NCBI GenBank assembly: GCA_032622095.1 | Contig: CP136067.1 | Coordinates: 93,178,707-93,242,706, forward strand | Length of the DNA: 64,000 nt | Source: Siphonodentalium dalli | Lineage: Eukaryota > Mollusca > Scaphopoda > Gadilida > Siphonodentaliidae | Direction: 5' to 3' | Part shown: positions 1-10,618 of the stretch, in pieces | Layout: the number at the start of each line of letters is the position of its first letter | Position numbering within the stretch: the first letter of the stretch is position 1 | The notes under the pieces: model-generated | Told to the model about the DNA's origin: nothing | The model's input: the letters and a program-made list of their open reading frames with translations, nothing else | The model's database searches: none | Program-made: the position numbers and the translations under genes

Positions 1-1005
1 AGCTAGCTGTTTCCCGTTATTGTCAGTAAAACAACCGCCGAACGAAAAGTCACAAACCCTGCAACTATTAATTCCGATTCTTAGAATCGGCTTCACATGG
101 TTGAAGCGGCCATGACGGCACTGGCACGTGACCATGTTTACGCCTGTCAATCAACTAATTTCAGATTTATATTTAGTGCGGTGTGACGTAATTTGGGGGA
201 AGCCCACAACCGTTCAGAAATGAAAAGTTGATGGGAATGCAATAGATTCAGTATCAGTATGAATCTGAGTGTATGTTTACATAGACTGATGCTACATGTA
301 TATCATCATGCTGGCCTACTAGATTGACCAATGTGAATGGAGATATACTGACAGGCGATGAGGGGGGATATTATAGTCACCTTGATTGATTACCGTGTAT
401 ACATTTTGCCACCAAGAAAGGGGATATATGTCGGAAATTACTTTCTATAAATTGAAACCAAAGTGTCATGTAGCAAAATCTGCATTTTATACATAAATTT
501 TGACGACGCATAAATTTACTAACATGGTGAGCCATCTACTGAATGCGTTGACGTTCTAGGTCCATGGCGGGTTCCTATGTCGTTACATAATAGTCAATAG
601 CCATAGGTAGCATATTTAGCTTTCCATAATCTAATGATTTTTTCGTACCGGTAATTCAAGTTATCAGATGGGAAGCATGTTAGAAGCGTTACATGACTCT
701 TAGTTGGCAGCTACGGCGTCTATTAGACTCAGCGAGATTAATATCGACTAGCACCTCGACCGATATTAATCTCACTACACTGTGAATGCGGAGAATATAA
801 ATTTTGACTTACTGTCCGAAACTAAAAGTGCAGTCTATAGATAAGTCAAGTCATGATTTAAATGTCGTAAAACGAAGAAATGCTTGTTAAGTTCGTCACT
901 TTGGTTACTTTTTGAATCGCGAAGCTCAAATAGTGCACACCCGTTAACGACTCAAATGCAGTAATGTAAATCGAGACGTTCACGAAAACCAATTGCGTGA
1001 AACGT
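1..1005. other. Flank upstream of the LINE array, no gene seen
   Basis: No convincing coding sequence is visible. The only structure I see is a small stem-loop at 734-773, where GAGATTAATATCG (734-746) pairs with CGATATTAATCTC (761-773). The flank does not end in TC repeats, unlike the upstream neighbour of LINE copies 2, 3 and 4, so it is probably the outer 5' junction of the whole array. Confidence 0.5.
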
Positions 1006-2025
1006 GTTATGCGAGAATTCGAACGCGTAGAACATTTCTCCTATTATTCTGCCCAGATATACTCAACTCAGATCTGACACAATGTCTAATATTGACCCCG
1101 CTTTCTTATATACCAAGATCTCACTTAAAGGCATACAATCGCGATCATCTACGCCATTCTACTGAATACTTTATACAAACAATTGGTCGTTTCAAACAAT
1201 ATACTAATCATACAACTGCATAGTTAGCACAGAAATCCCATGGAGTTCTTAGCTCTGTTCAAACTTTTCAAAACACAGAGCAGTGGTACCTTTGTTTATC
1301 TTTCGCTCTCTATCTCTGTCCAATCATGTATAGCATATTCATCATGCATATACCGCATCTACGTATTCCTGCATAACGTTCTTCTGCGTATACTTCTACG
1401 TATACTATTGGCAAGTCTATTGCATACTTGTATGGATAATTGTATTATACCATCAGTTCATAAAGCTATTATTTCTAGGACTCGACCACTTGTCATAATT
1501 CGCGTTTTCTATATTTCTTCTACATTATTTCTAGTTCAGACAAGATTGCACTCAGGCACAGAACAAACGTTGGTACATTGACAAGACAGTGAATCGTTCT
1601 AGAAATCGCTCTTCAAATATGATGTTTTTTCGCAAAAACTATATATCTATGTTCCACATTGATATTCAGAGGATCTTCGCTAGGATGTGTGCTTTCTTAT
1701 GACGGTAATTCCGAGATAACCCCATTGGTGCGATGCAATAATATTGAAATAACTTTTGAGACTTTCTCGCGGCAAACACCACAGCCATTGTTTGTTTACA
1801 TTTATTTGTCCGCCATTAATTGTGCTCATTATCTGTCTACTGCACACCTACTCTGCGCGTGGGAAAATTTCACGGTTGAGTACCACTACCACCCACGCCC
1901 AATTCGGATTCATGTGACAAGGGAGAGAATCTCTGATCGTTTTGAAATCGCACGCTTGGGTGGTCAGCATACAGCGTCGACAAGAGATATATTCGCCCAG
2001 TGTGTTCGCTGTGAGATAATTGAAA

Positions 2026-3804
2026 ATGCCATCGCCTAACGTGACAACGATAGACGGAAAAGATTTCGCAATTCTAAAAACAGTAACACCCAGCCATACT
2101 AACAATTCCAAAATAGTTTTCGATGACGAGGAGACCACATGCATCACGCCAAGTTATCCCTTAACACATTTCACCCATGATGAAACATATGATGCCAATC
2201 CGCCATGCTCCGTTCCCGAACAACACCCACCGAATGGATCTCCATATGCGGGAAACTCATTTTGTGGCACCCAGTCACACGAGACAATTTATACCATACC
2301 CGAACTGAAAGGTACCTTACATCTACCAAAAGAGAGGTTTCTTGACGACGTGGTGACAAAAGCCGATTCTGCTCGACTAAAAGTCATTCGGCAATGCATT
2401 TTCGCGGAAGCTCGGCTTTTCAAAGAGTTAGACAGATATGACATTAAGCTGAGATATCAGCGATCAGGGGGAGTTCCATTGCAACGAAAGCTAGCCAAGG
2501 ACATATACCAGCTAATTCATTACCTGCATGGTGGTTCACTTGATGACCTGCGTGATCTTATTACGCCCATGCCAACCGAAGAATCTCAGACAGTCTGTGG
2601 AAGCCAGCAGAATACAGAATCAGCCAATATATGTGCGCCTGAATCTGAGTGTACAAGAGATAAAATAATTTCAATAGCTGCCGACATGACCCTACTGAAA
2701 TCTGACATTATGGCCATCAAGGCATCTTCTACAACAGCATCTGAAAGTATTGCTGCTAATCTGAGTTGTATTAAAACTGAACTCAAATCACTCCGCAGTG
2801 AAATCGACAACATCAAAGCAGCGAAAACAGTTTACTCAGAACCTGTAGCCGATTCCGCTTTGAAAGCACACTCCACACCACACAATGACCAATCTATGTC
2901 ACTTATCGATATCGAGAAAGTCATTGACTCAGCGGAAGCAATGTGCAAATCTACGCTCAACCAACTAACCGACTTGAGCGCAACGACAGCCAGTCACGAA
3001 AATTTAAGTGCGCGACTAGACGCTTTGGAAGTGCATCTGAAAAAGTCGGCTGACGGAACATTATCCAATCTAAATACAGTGCAACACAGCTTTAACAATT
3101 TGTTCGAAGTGTTTGCGGCCGACATGAATTTCAAGCACAGTTCGCTTGTGGCTTATGTGAACGAATGTTTTGTGCCGTTGGCCAATCACCCAGTGAACAG
3201 TACTATGCGCTCTGACGTGGAGCGAAACCCGACATCGCCGCATACGGATCAATTAGCCACCCAGCCGAATAACAGTTCGATTAGGTCTGCTCACGTAAGC
3301 GGGTGTGACTCAATCAAGTCACATGTGCAGTCTGACCCGTTACTCAATAATCCAGGTAACAGTACTCGTGATAGGTCAGCGAATTCACCGAGTCGTCGTC
3401 GCACACAAACTCAGTCCGCACATAATCTGGACAAGTCAATCCCGTCATTCTCAATGGGAAACTCAATACCAATGGATCTTTCACTTCCAGAGAATGACGT
3501 GCATCCTCGACATCAACATAACCAGTCTGAATCCAGAGAATATCAGAGGAATGTAAGTTTTTACGTCGGGGGCGTTCCCAATCATAACGGACAAGCGGAT
3601 ATAATGGAGTATCTCACGAGCAACGGAATTACTCCATCCTACGTCAAAGTATTCAGCAGCAAGAATCCTGATTGTCGCGCAGCTAGAATAACGATACCCA
3701 GCAGTGCCACCAGAACAATTCTCGATGATTTCTGGCCCACAGGTCTATACTGCAGACGGTGGCGAAACTTTAAAAACTCTTCAAAATCAACCAATCATGG
3801 CTAA
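2026..3804 (+). CDS. LINE copy 1 ORF1, coiled-coil gag-like protein
   Basis: This is the first protein of the LINE, 592 residues from the ATG at 2026. An in-frame TTG lies 6 nt upstream but ATG is preferred for a eukaryote. The middle (about residues 215-360) is rich in Leu/Ile heptads with Glu, Lys and Ser and looks like a trimerising coiled coil. The C-terminal 90 residues hold a compact segment starting SFYVGGVP and ending near FWPTGLYCRRWRNF, which resembles the C-terminal domain of other LINE ORF1 proteins. Such proteins bind element RNA and package it into a ribonucleoprotein. No CCHC zinc knuckle was seen. Its stop codon overlaps the ATG of ORF2. Confidence 0.85.
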   Translation: MPSPNVTTIDGKDFAILKTVTPSHTNNSKIVFDDEETTCITPSYPLTHFTHDETYDANPPCSVPEQHPPNGSPYAGNSFCGTQSHETIYTIPELKGTLHLPKERFLDDVVTKADSARLKVIRQCIFAEARLFKELDRYDIKLRYQRSGGVPLQRKLAKDIYQLIHYLHGGSLDDLRDLITPMPTEESQTVCGSQQNTESANICAPESECTRDKIISIAADMTLLKSDIMAIKASSTTASESIAANLSCIKTELKSLRSEIDNIKAAKTVYSEPVADSALKAHSTPHNDQSMSLIDIEKVIDSAEAMCKSTLNQLTDLSATTASHENLSARLDALEVHLKKSADGTLSNLNTVQHSFNNLFEVFAADMNFKHSSLVAYVNECFVPLANHPVNSTMRSDVERNPTSPHTDQLATQPNNSSIRSAHVSGCDSIKSHVQSDPLLNNPGNSTRDRSANSPSRRRTQTQSAHNLDKSIPSFSMGNSIPMDLSLPENDVHPRHQHNQSESREYQRNVSFYVGGVPNHNGQADIMEYLTSNGITPSYVKVFSSKNPDCRAARITIPSSATRTILDDFWPTGLYCRRWRNFKNSSKSTNHG

Positions 3805-6800
3805 TAACCATAATCATGTCAATTGTCGCACATCACAATGCACACAACGCAGCATTAAAATTGCAACATGGAATGCCACTGGCCTAACTTCAAGTTCCCT
3901 GTACCTGACCAGCCTTCTGAACATGTCTGAATACGACATAGTGGGCATATCTGAACACTGGTTAGGTGCGGAGAACATGTCATCTCTCGATCAGATCCAT
4001 GTCAATTATTCCGGTTTAGGGAAACCAGGTCGAACAATTACCACAAAATCCGGCGGCCAATTTACCAGAGATGGTGTTGCTTTTATCGTTAATCAAAAGC
4101 ATTCCGACAGAGTATCTATTATAGATATTGATCACGAAAGGATCATTGGGATTAGACTGCAGATAGGTCTCAGTGAGTGTGTTTATATATTTCAGGTATA
4201 CCTGCCTAATACAAACTATACTGAGTCTGAATTCACCGACTGTTTAAATCTCCTTGCAGATCTTGTTTCTGAATTCTCCTCACAAGGATGCATCATCCTG
4301 ATGGGTGATTTCAATGCTCATTTTAAAGGTGACAGACACCATGTACCCATTGAAAACCACAAACGGGACTCCAGATCCACTGAATTCGGTCAATTCCTGA
4401 ATTCAAAAGGGCTAGTGTCGCTTGTCACTCTCTATATTTGTAAAGGGCCAGATCACACATATGCACCTTATAATCATAATGTGTCAACGTCTATGATCGA
4501 CCACATTATAATGCACCGTTGCAAGTCAGACCTGGTCAACAGTATCGAAATCCTCGATGACGAATCTTTGAATACCTCTAACCACAGACCAATATTATGC
4601 AATATTACATTTGATATTACAAAAGCACAAAGTGTCCCAAATTGTCAAAACGAACCAAATATCCAATGGTCTAAGCTAGATGTGGATGTTTACAAATCCT
4701 CAGTAACACATGCGCTTGGTCTGTTGGACATGCCGCTATCGAGTACATCAGACATAACCCATTTATACTCCAGTTTGATTGATATTCTCATCGGTGCTTC
4801 CAAGAGAGCTAGTCCTCCAAAAAAATGCAAACGCAACATCAAATCTTACTGGAACACCGATTTAAAGACACTCCATGTGAACATGAGAAAATATCGGATG
4901 CGCTGGATATCGGTCGGTCGTCCAACAGGCCTAGACAATGAATATTTTCGTGATTATAAAAACTCCAAGCGAGAATTCCGTCGACGCCATCGTGCATCAG
5001 TGGCAACTTTTAAATCACAACGTACACGCACTATTGAACTGTATGCACAATATGACCAGGCATCCTTCTGGAAGGCCATTAAAACCAGTAATAGGTGTGG
5101 CATTAGTGCAGGATCTGAAATGAAGTTTGGAAATTCCACACTCAGAGACCCAGAGGACATCGTGGATGGTTGGAAAGTATACTTCGGAAATCTTTTTAAA
5201 AGGGGTATTCATCGGGATCCCATTTTCGAAGCTCATGTGGAAGATACTGTCAGAAAACTTCGGGTCCCCAATGAGCATGTAGGGGGACCATATGTTGATT
5301 TTTCCTACCCTGTGTCGGATGGTGAAGTTCGTGCTTCCATCCAAAAACTTAAGAAACACAAGGCCGGTGGCCTCACACGGGTAGTTAACGAACACCTAAT
5401 ACACGGTCCGACCAAACTTTATTATATACTCGGGAAACTATTCTCTTCAATGTTAGACCATGAGTTTATACCCAATGATATGAAGATCGGAGTAATAGTC
5501 CCAATTTATAAAGGCGATCCAAAGCCTATTGACAACCCAGATAGTTACAGGGCAGTTACTTTGTTACCAGTTATTTATAAGCTCTTTGAATCAGTTATTC
5601 TGGAAAGGTTTTTACAATCTGAACTATTCTCAAAATTTCCAAACTACCTTCAAAATGGCTTCCAGAAGGGTATCGGGTGTAGTGTTACCTCTTTTCTTTT
5701 ACAGGAAAGTGTTGAATTCGGACACAGCAATAACTCTACGGTATACGCCGCCTTTCTAGATTCACACAAGGCGTTTGATCGTGTGTGGCACGATGGTCTA
5801 ATATATAAGTTACATGGAAAAGGTATCGGTGGACGTATACTGATAGTTATTGCTAGCATGTACACTGACATCAAGCGTGTAATAAGGTGCTATAATATTC
5901 ACTCTGATCAATTCTGTGTAGAACAAGGAACCAGGCAAGGGAGCATCATGTCACCTTTCCTGTACTTGCTCTACATCGACGATCTCCTTAATACGCTTTC
6001 TGAAGCACCTGAAGGTCTTCACGTAGACTCTGTATCATGTGCCTGTCCCACAACTGCCGATGATGTGTGCTTATTGTCATTTTCCGAGGGAGGCTTAAAG
6101 AAGCTCCTCACCATATGTCACAACTACAGCATCACCTGGAAATTTGAGTATTCGGTTACAAAAAGCCAAGTAGTAGTCTTTGATCACAAACGAACTAACA
6201 AAAATAAATGTATCAACACAAAGTGGATTCTTGGTGAGAATAACTTAGCAGAAGTGGAGAGTGTAGTGCACCTCGGAATACCACAAAGCCGCAGATCAGA
6301 TCGTAAAACGAACATTGATAGGTCATGTGAGATAATGCGGAAAACATTTTTCGGTGCATGCAGGTCATTTACCACGAAATGTCTTTCGCCGATCTCTCAG
6401 CTGACCATATTTACACACGTGGTTCTCCCGAAAGCTCTCTACGGCTGTGAGATGTGGTACCGGCTATCAGAAGCCAACATATTACAACTTGAGCGATCTT
6501 ACCGCATGTGCATCAAAACAATTCAAGGTCTACCGACAAGGGCGAGCACAGAAATCGCATTGTCTCTGCTCGGAGTCAATCCACTCAGACTCGAAATTGA
6601 AAAGAAAAAACTTTTATTCATGGGCACCTTAATAAATTTACCATGCAACCACCGTGTCGCTCTCCGCATTTTCCTATTCAATCTACATGGTTATATAATA
6701 TTTAAACGCCCTCCAATTGGCTTCACAGGAGACATTATTCCTATTCTTACAAAATACAACCTATATGAGTATCTCACATCATTCGCTGAAACAGGATTCT

Positions 6801-7315
6801 TCCCTATTCAATCACATTGGAAAGCTATTGTGAAACAGAATATGTCTCACACAACGTCACAACCAAATCAACCTGAACGAGTGGACTCCCTTGAGTTTTT
6901 TCGCAGAGTAAAACCTTGCCATATGTCTACCTGGAGGGGATGGAAGCTCTGTTGGCACAACCCTAATTATCTACAGAAAGCGGTACAAATGGCTAACATT
7001 CTCAACCGCACGACATATGATAATAATACTATCTGCAAACACTGTGGCCATTTGTACCATAACCAGGTTGAACACATGTTTCTCCATTGTTTCTCACCAC
7101 ATATAGTTCAACTGAAGAACTGCTTCTGGTATAGAATTATTAATGTCCACGGTATCCCAATCTTTGTCACGATGGATCAATTGTCTTGCAATGAATTTCT
7201 AATGTATGCATTTGGATGCCAGTCGCTGGGCGGACTTGATCCCTCAGATATTCCCAATGAAAATAGTTTATTCACAGACTGCTTCTCGTTCATAAGTGTA
7301 TTATGTTACATATGA
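3797..7315 (+). CDS. LINE copy 1 ORF2, endonuclease and reverse transcriptase
   Basis: This is a 1,172-residue polyprotein for target-primed reverse transcription. Residues about 19-270 form an exonuclease-endonuclease-phosphatase domain: TWNATG (Asn26), ISEHWL (Glu53), GDFNAH (Asp171, Asn173), SMIDH (Asp235) and SNHRP (His263). Residues about 565-830 form the reverse transcriptase: the PIYKGD motif, GFQKGIG, FLDSHKAFD (catalytic Asp655), QGTRQGSIMSPFLYLLY, and TADD with Asp755 and Asp756. A C-x2-C-x9-H-x4-C zinc finger lies at about 1080-1098. No RNase H domain is visible. I chose the ATG at 3797 because it overlaps the ORF1 stop as ATGGCTAA; the frame is open upstream, with another ATG at 3725. 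All catalytic residues are present. Confidence 0.92.
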   Translation: MANNHNHVNCRTSQCTQRSIKIATWNATGLTSSSLYLTSLLNMSEYDIVGISEHWLGAENMSSLDQIHVNYSGLGKPGRTITTKSGGQFTRDGVAFIVNQKHSDRVSIIDIDHERIIGIRLQIGLSECVYIFQVYLPNTNYTESEFTDCLNLLADLVSEFSSQGCIILMGDFNAHFKGDRHHVPIENHKRDSRSTEFGQFLNSKGLVSLVTLYICKGPDHTYAPYNHNVSTSMIDHIIMHRCKSDLVNSIEILDDESLNTSNHRPILCNITFDITKAQSVPNCQNEPNIQWSKLDVDVYKSSVTHALGLLDMPLSSTSDITHLYSSLIDILIGASKRASPPKKCKRNIKSYWNTDLKTLHVNMRKYRMRWISVGRPTGLDNEYFRDYKNSKREFRRRHRASVATFKSQRTRTIELYAQYDQASFWKAIKTSNRCGISAGSEMKFGNSTLRDPEDIVDGWKVYFGNLFKRGIHRDPIFEAHVEDTVRKLRVPNEHVGGPYVDFSYPVSDGEVRASIQKLKKHKAGGLTRVVNEHLIHGPTKLYYILGKLFSSMLDHEFIPNDMKIGVIVPIYKGDPKPIDNPDSYRAVTLLPVIYKLFESVILERFLQSELFSKFPNYLQNGFQKGIGCSVTSFLLQESVEFGHSNNSTVYAAFLDSHKAFDRVWHDGLIYKLHGKGIGGRILIVIASMYTDIKRVIRCYNIHSDQFCVEQGTRQGSIMSPFLYLLYIDDLLNTLSEAPEGLHVDSVSCACPTTADDVCLLSFSEGGLKKLLTICHNYSITWKFEYSVTKSQVVVFDHKRTNKNKCINTKWILGENNLAEVESVVHLGIPQSRRSDRKTNIDRSCEIMRKTFFGACRSFTTKCLSPISQLTIFTHVVLPKALYGCEMWYRLSEANILQLERSYRMCIKTIQGLPTRASTEIALSLLGVNPLRLEIEKKKLLFMGTLINLPCNHRVALRIFLFNLHGYIIFKRPPIGFTGDIIPILTKYNLYEYLTSFAETGFFPIQSHWKAIVKQNMSHTTSQPNQPERVDSLEFFRRVKPCHMSTWRGWKLCWHNPNYLQKAVQMANILNRTTYDNNTICKHCGHLYHNQVEHMFLHCFSPHIVQLKNCFWYRIINVHGIPIFVTMDQLSCNEFLMYAFGCQSLGGLDPSDIPNENSLFTDCFSFISVLCYI

Positions 7316-7837
7316 TTGTTTGCGAGTGGCGACTCCTATATAGATTCATGCATCATGTATACTGCTGATCTTTAATATCCCAAATTTGTCGGGAAACAAA
7401 ATAGCATATGTAACAATACAATTTTTTTATTACTATCTACAGTATACTAAAGTATACGAATATCACAATATCAATGATAACATCGCATCTCTGTATATTA
7501 TATGGAATTCCACCATATATCGATATCTAATTTATTATATGCCATTATAGACATTGACGTATAATTATAATTTGTAGATATATGACCTCTGTGATTGCAA
7601 TCGCCATGCAATTTATTATATATACATGTGTATATGGGATAGTATTGACGTTATATATACACGTAATATAGTACAGTAATTGCTTCTAATTTCACACGAT
7701 GCATTCGTGTCTGTTCTGATAACATATACGTAACGCCTTATTATTCTTAATGTTTTTTGATTATGTAATTGTATATACGTTGTACACTACGTCTCCCGTG
7801 TGTGGAGGAATAAACAATCTCTCTCTCTCTCTCTCTC
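7316..7837 (+). other. LINE 3' UTR with AATAAA and (TC)n tail (copy 1)
   Basis: This is AT-rich non-coding sequence after the ORF2 stop. AATAAA sits at 7809-7814, three bases before a pure TC run (7818-7837). The tail is TC repeats rather than poly(A), and LINE copy 2 starts at 7838 with no other base between. The same 3' UTR recurs at 14130-14661 and 20954-21473, with 15 and 9 TC units. Confidence 0.85.
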
Positions 7838-8840
7838 GTTATGCGAGAATTCGAACGCGTAGAACATTTCTCCTATTATTCTGCCCAGATATACTCAACT
7901 CAGATCTGAAACAATGTCTAATATATACCAAGATCTCACTTAAAGGCATACAATCGCGATCATCTACGCCATTCTACTGAATACTTTATACAAACAATTG
8001 GTCGTTTTAAACAATATACTAATCATACAACTGCATAGTTAGCACAGAAATCCCATGGAGTTTTTAGCTCTGTTCAAACTTTTCAAAACACAGAGCAGTG
8101 GTACCTTTGTTTATCTTTCGCTCTCTATCTCTGTCCAATCATGTATAGCATATTCATCATGCATATACCGCATCTACGTATTCCTGCATAACGTTCTTCT
8201 GCGTATACTTCTACGTATACTATTGGCAAGTCTATTGCATACTTGTATGGATAATTGTATTATACCATCAGTTCATAAAGCTATTATTTCTAGGACTCGA
8301 CCACTTGTCATAATTCGCGTTTTCTATATTTCTTCTACATTATTTCTAGTTCAGACAAGATTGCACTCAGGCACAGAACAAACGTTGGTACATTGACAAG
8401 ACAGTGAATCGTTCTAGAAATCGCTCTTCAAATATGATGTTTTTTCGCAAAAACTATATATCTATGTTCCACATTGATATTCAGAGGATCTTCGCTAGGA
8501 TGTGTGCTTTCTTATGACGGTAATTCCGAGATAACCCCATTGGTGCGATGCAATAATATTGAAATAACTTTTGAGACTTTCTCGCGGCAAACACCACAGC
8601 CATTGTTTGTTTACATTTATTTGTCCGCCATTAATTGTGCTCATTATCTGTCTACTGCACACCTACTCTGCGCGTGGGAAAATTTCACGGTTGAGTACCA
8701 CTACCACCCACGCCCAATTCGGATTCATGTGACAAGGGAGAGAATCTCTGATCGTTTTGAAATCGCACGCTTGGGTGGTCAGCATACAGCGTCGACAAGA
8801 GATATATTCGCCCAGTGTGTTCGCTGTGAGATAATTGAAA

Positions 8841-10618
8841 ATGCCATCGCCTAACGTGACAACGATAGACGGAAAAGATTTCGCAATTCTAAAAACAGTA
8901 ACACCCAGCCATACTAACAATTCCAAAATAGTTTTCGATGACGAGGAGACCACATGCATCACGCCAAGTTATCCCTTAACACATTTCACCCATGATGAAA
9001 CATATGATGCCAATCCGCCATGCTCCGTTCCCGAACAACACCCACCGAATGGATCTCCATATGCGGGAAACTCATTTTGTGGCACCCAGTCACACGAGAC
9101 AATTTATACCATACCCGAACTGAAAGGTACCTTACATCTACCAAAAGAGAGGTTTCTTGACGACGTGGTGACAAAAGCCGATTCTGCTCGACTAAAAGTC
9201 ATTCGGCAATGCATTTTCGCGGAAGCTCGGCTTTTCAAAGAGTTAGACAGATATGACATTAAGCAGAGATATCACGATCAGGGGGAGTTCCATTGCAACG
9301 AAAGCTAGCCAAGGACATATACCAGCTAATTCATTACCTGCATGGTGGTTCACTTGATGACCTGCGTGATCTTATTACGCCCATGCCAACCGAAGAATCT
9401 CAGACAGTCTGTGGAAGCCAGCAGAATACAGAATCAGCCAATATATGTGCGCCTGAATCTGAGTGTACAAGAGATAAAATAATTTCAATAGCTGCCGACA
9501 TGACCCTACTGAAATCTGACATTATGGCCATCAAGGCATCTTCTACAACAGCATCTGAAAGTATTGCTGCTAATCTGAGTTGTATTAAAACTGAACTCAA
9601 ATCACTCCGCAGTGAAATCGACAACATCAAAGCAGCGAAAACAGTTTACTCAGAACCTGTAGCCGATTCCGCTTTGAAAGCACACTCCACACCACACAAT
9701 GACCAATCTATGTCACTTATCGATATCGAGAAAGTCATTGACTCAGCGGAAGCAATGTGCAAATCTACGCTCAACCAACTGACCGACTTGAGCGCAACGA
9801 CAGCCAGTCACGAAAATTTAAGTGCGCGACTAGACGCTTTGGAAGTGCATCTGAAAAAGTCGGCTGACGGAACATTATCCAATCTAAATACAGTGCAACA
9901 CAGCTTTAACAATTTGTTCGAAGTGTTTGCGGCCGACATGAATTTCAAGCACAGTTCGCTTGTGGCTTATGTGAACGAATGTTTTGTGCCGTTGGCCAAT
10001 CACCCAGTGAACAGTACTATGCGCTCTGACGTGGAGCGAAACCCGACATCGCCGCATACGGATCAATTAGCCACCCAGCCGAATAACAGTTCGATTAGGT
10101 ATGCTCACGTAAGCGGGTGTGACTCAATCAAGTCACATGTGCAGTCTGACCCGTTACTCAATAATCCAGGTAACAGTACTCGTGATAGGTCAGCGAATTC
10201 ACCGAGTCGTCGTCGCACACAAACTCAGTCCGCACATAATCTGGACAAGTCAATCCCGTCATTCTCAATGGGAAACTCAATACCAATGGATCTTTCACTT
10301 CCAGAGAATGACGTGCATCCTCGACATCAACATAACCAGTCTGAATCCAGAGAATATCAGAGGAATGTAAGTTTTTACGTCGGGGGCGTCCCCAATCATA
10401 AAGGACAAGCGGATATAATGGAGTATCTCACGAGCAACGGAATTACTCCATCCTACGTCCAAGTATTCAGCAGCAAGAATCCTGATTGTCGCGCAGCTAG
10501 AATAACGATACCCAGCAGTGCCACCAGAACAATTCTCGATGATTTCTGGCCCACAGGTCTATACTGCAGACGGTGGCGAAACTTTAAAAACTCTTCAAAA
10601 TCAACCAATCATGGCTAA
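8841..10618 (+). pseudogene. LINE copy 2 ORF1, broken by 1-bp deletion
   Basis: The frame opens at the ATG at 8841 and matches copy 1 for about 145 residues. One base is then missing near 9274, where copy 1 reads ATATCAGCGATC and this copy ATATCACGATC. The shifted frame stops at 9308. The rest of ORF1 (coiled coil and C-terminal domain) continues undamaged in another frame, from about 9293 to 10618. A full-length ORF1 protein could come only from frameshifting, for which I see no slippery signal. Confidence 0.85.

Larger units (their letters stand above)
1006..7837 (+). mobile_element. LINE (non-LTR retrotransposon) copy 1, full length, both ORFs open
   Basis: This is a complete non-LTR retrotransposon: about 1,020 bp of 5' UTR, ORF1, ORF2, about 500 bp of 3' UTR, an AATAAA at 7809-7814, and a (TC)10 tail at 7818-7837. 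There are no long terminal repeats. Its start, GTTATGCGAGAATTCG, is identical to the starts of the next three copies. It carries 17 bp in the 5' UTR (near 1090-1115) that copies 2-4 lack, and it is the only copy with an uninterrupted ORF1, so it is the best candidate for a coding-competent element. The clade was not assigned; the protein layout fits the broad CR1/Jockey/I assemblage with apurinic-type endonuclease. Confidence 0.93.

Noticed and set aside
1240-1581. 113-codon open frame in the LINE 5' UTR, repeated in copies 2 and 3
   Set aside because: It is preserved only because the copies are nearly identical. Composition is atypical and no motif is visible.
1848-2147. Minus-strand 99-codon frame over the LINE ORF1 start
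   Set aside because: It overlaps ORF1 in antisense and is a shadow of it.
6200-7315. RNase H domain at the end of LINE ORF2
   Set aside because: I looked for the D-E-D-D motif pattern and did not see it. Only a CCHC finger follows the reverse transcriptase.
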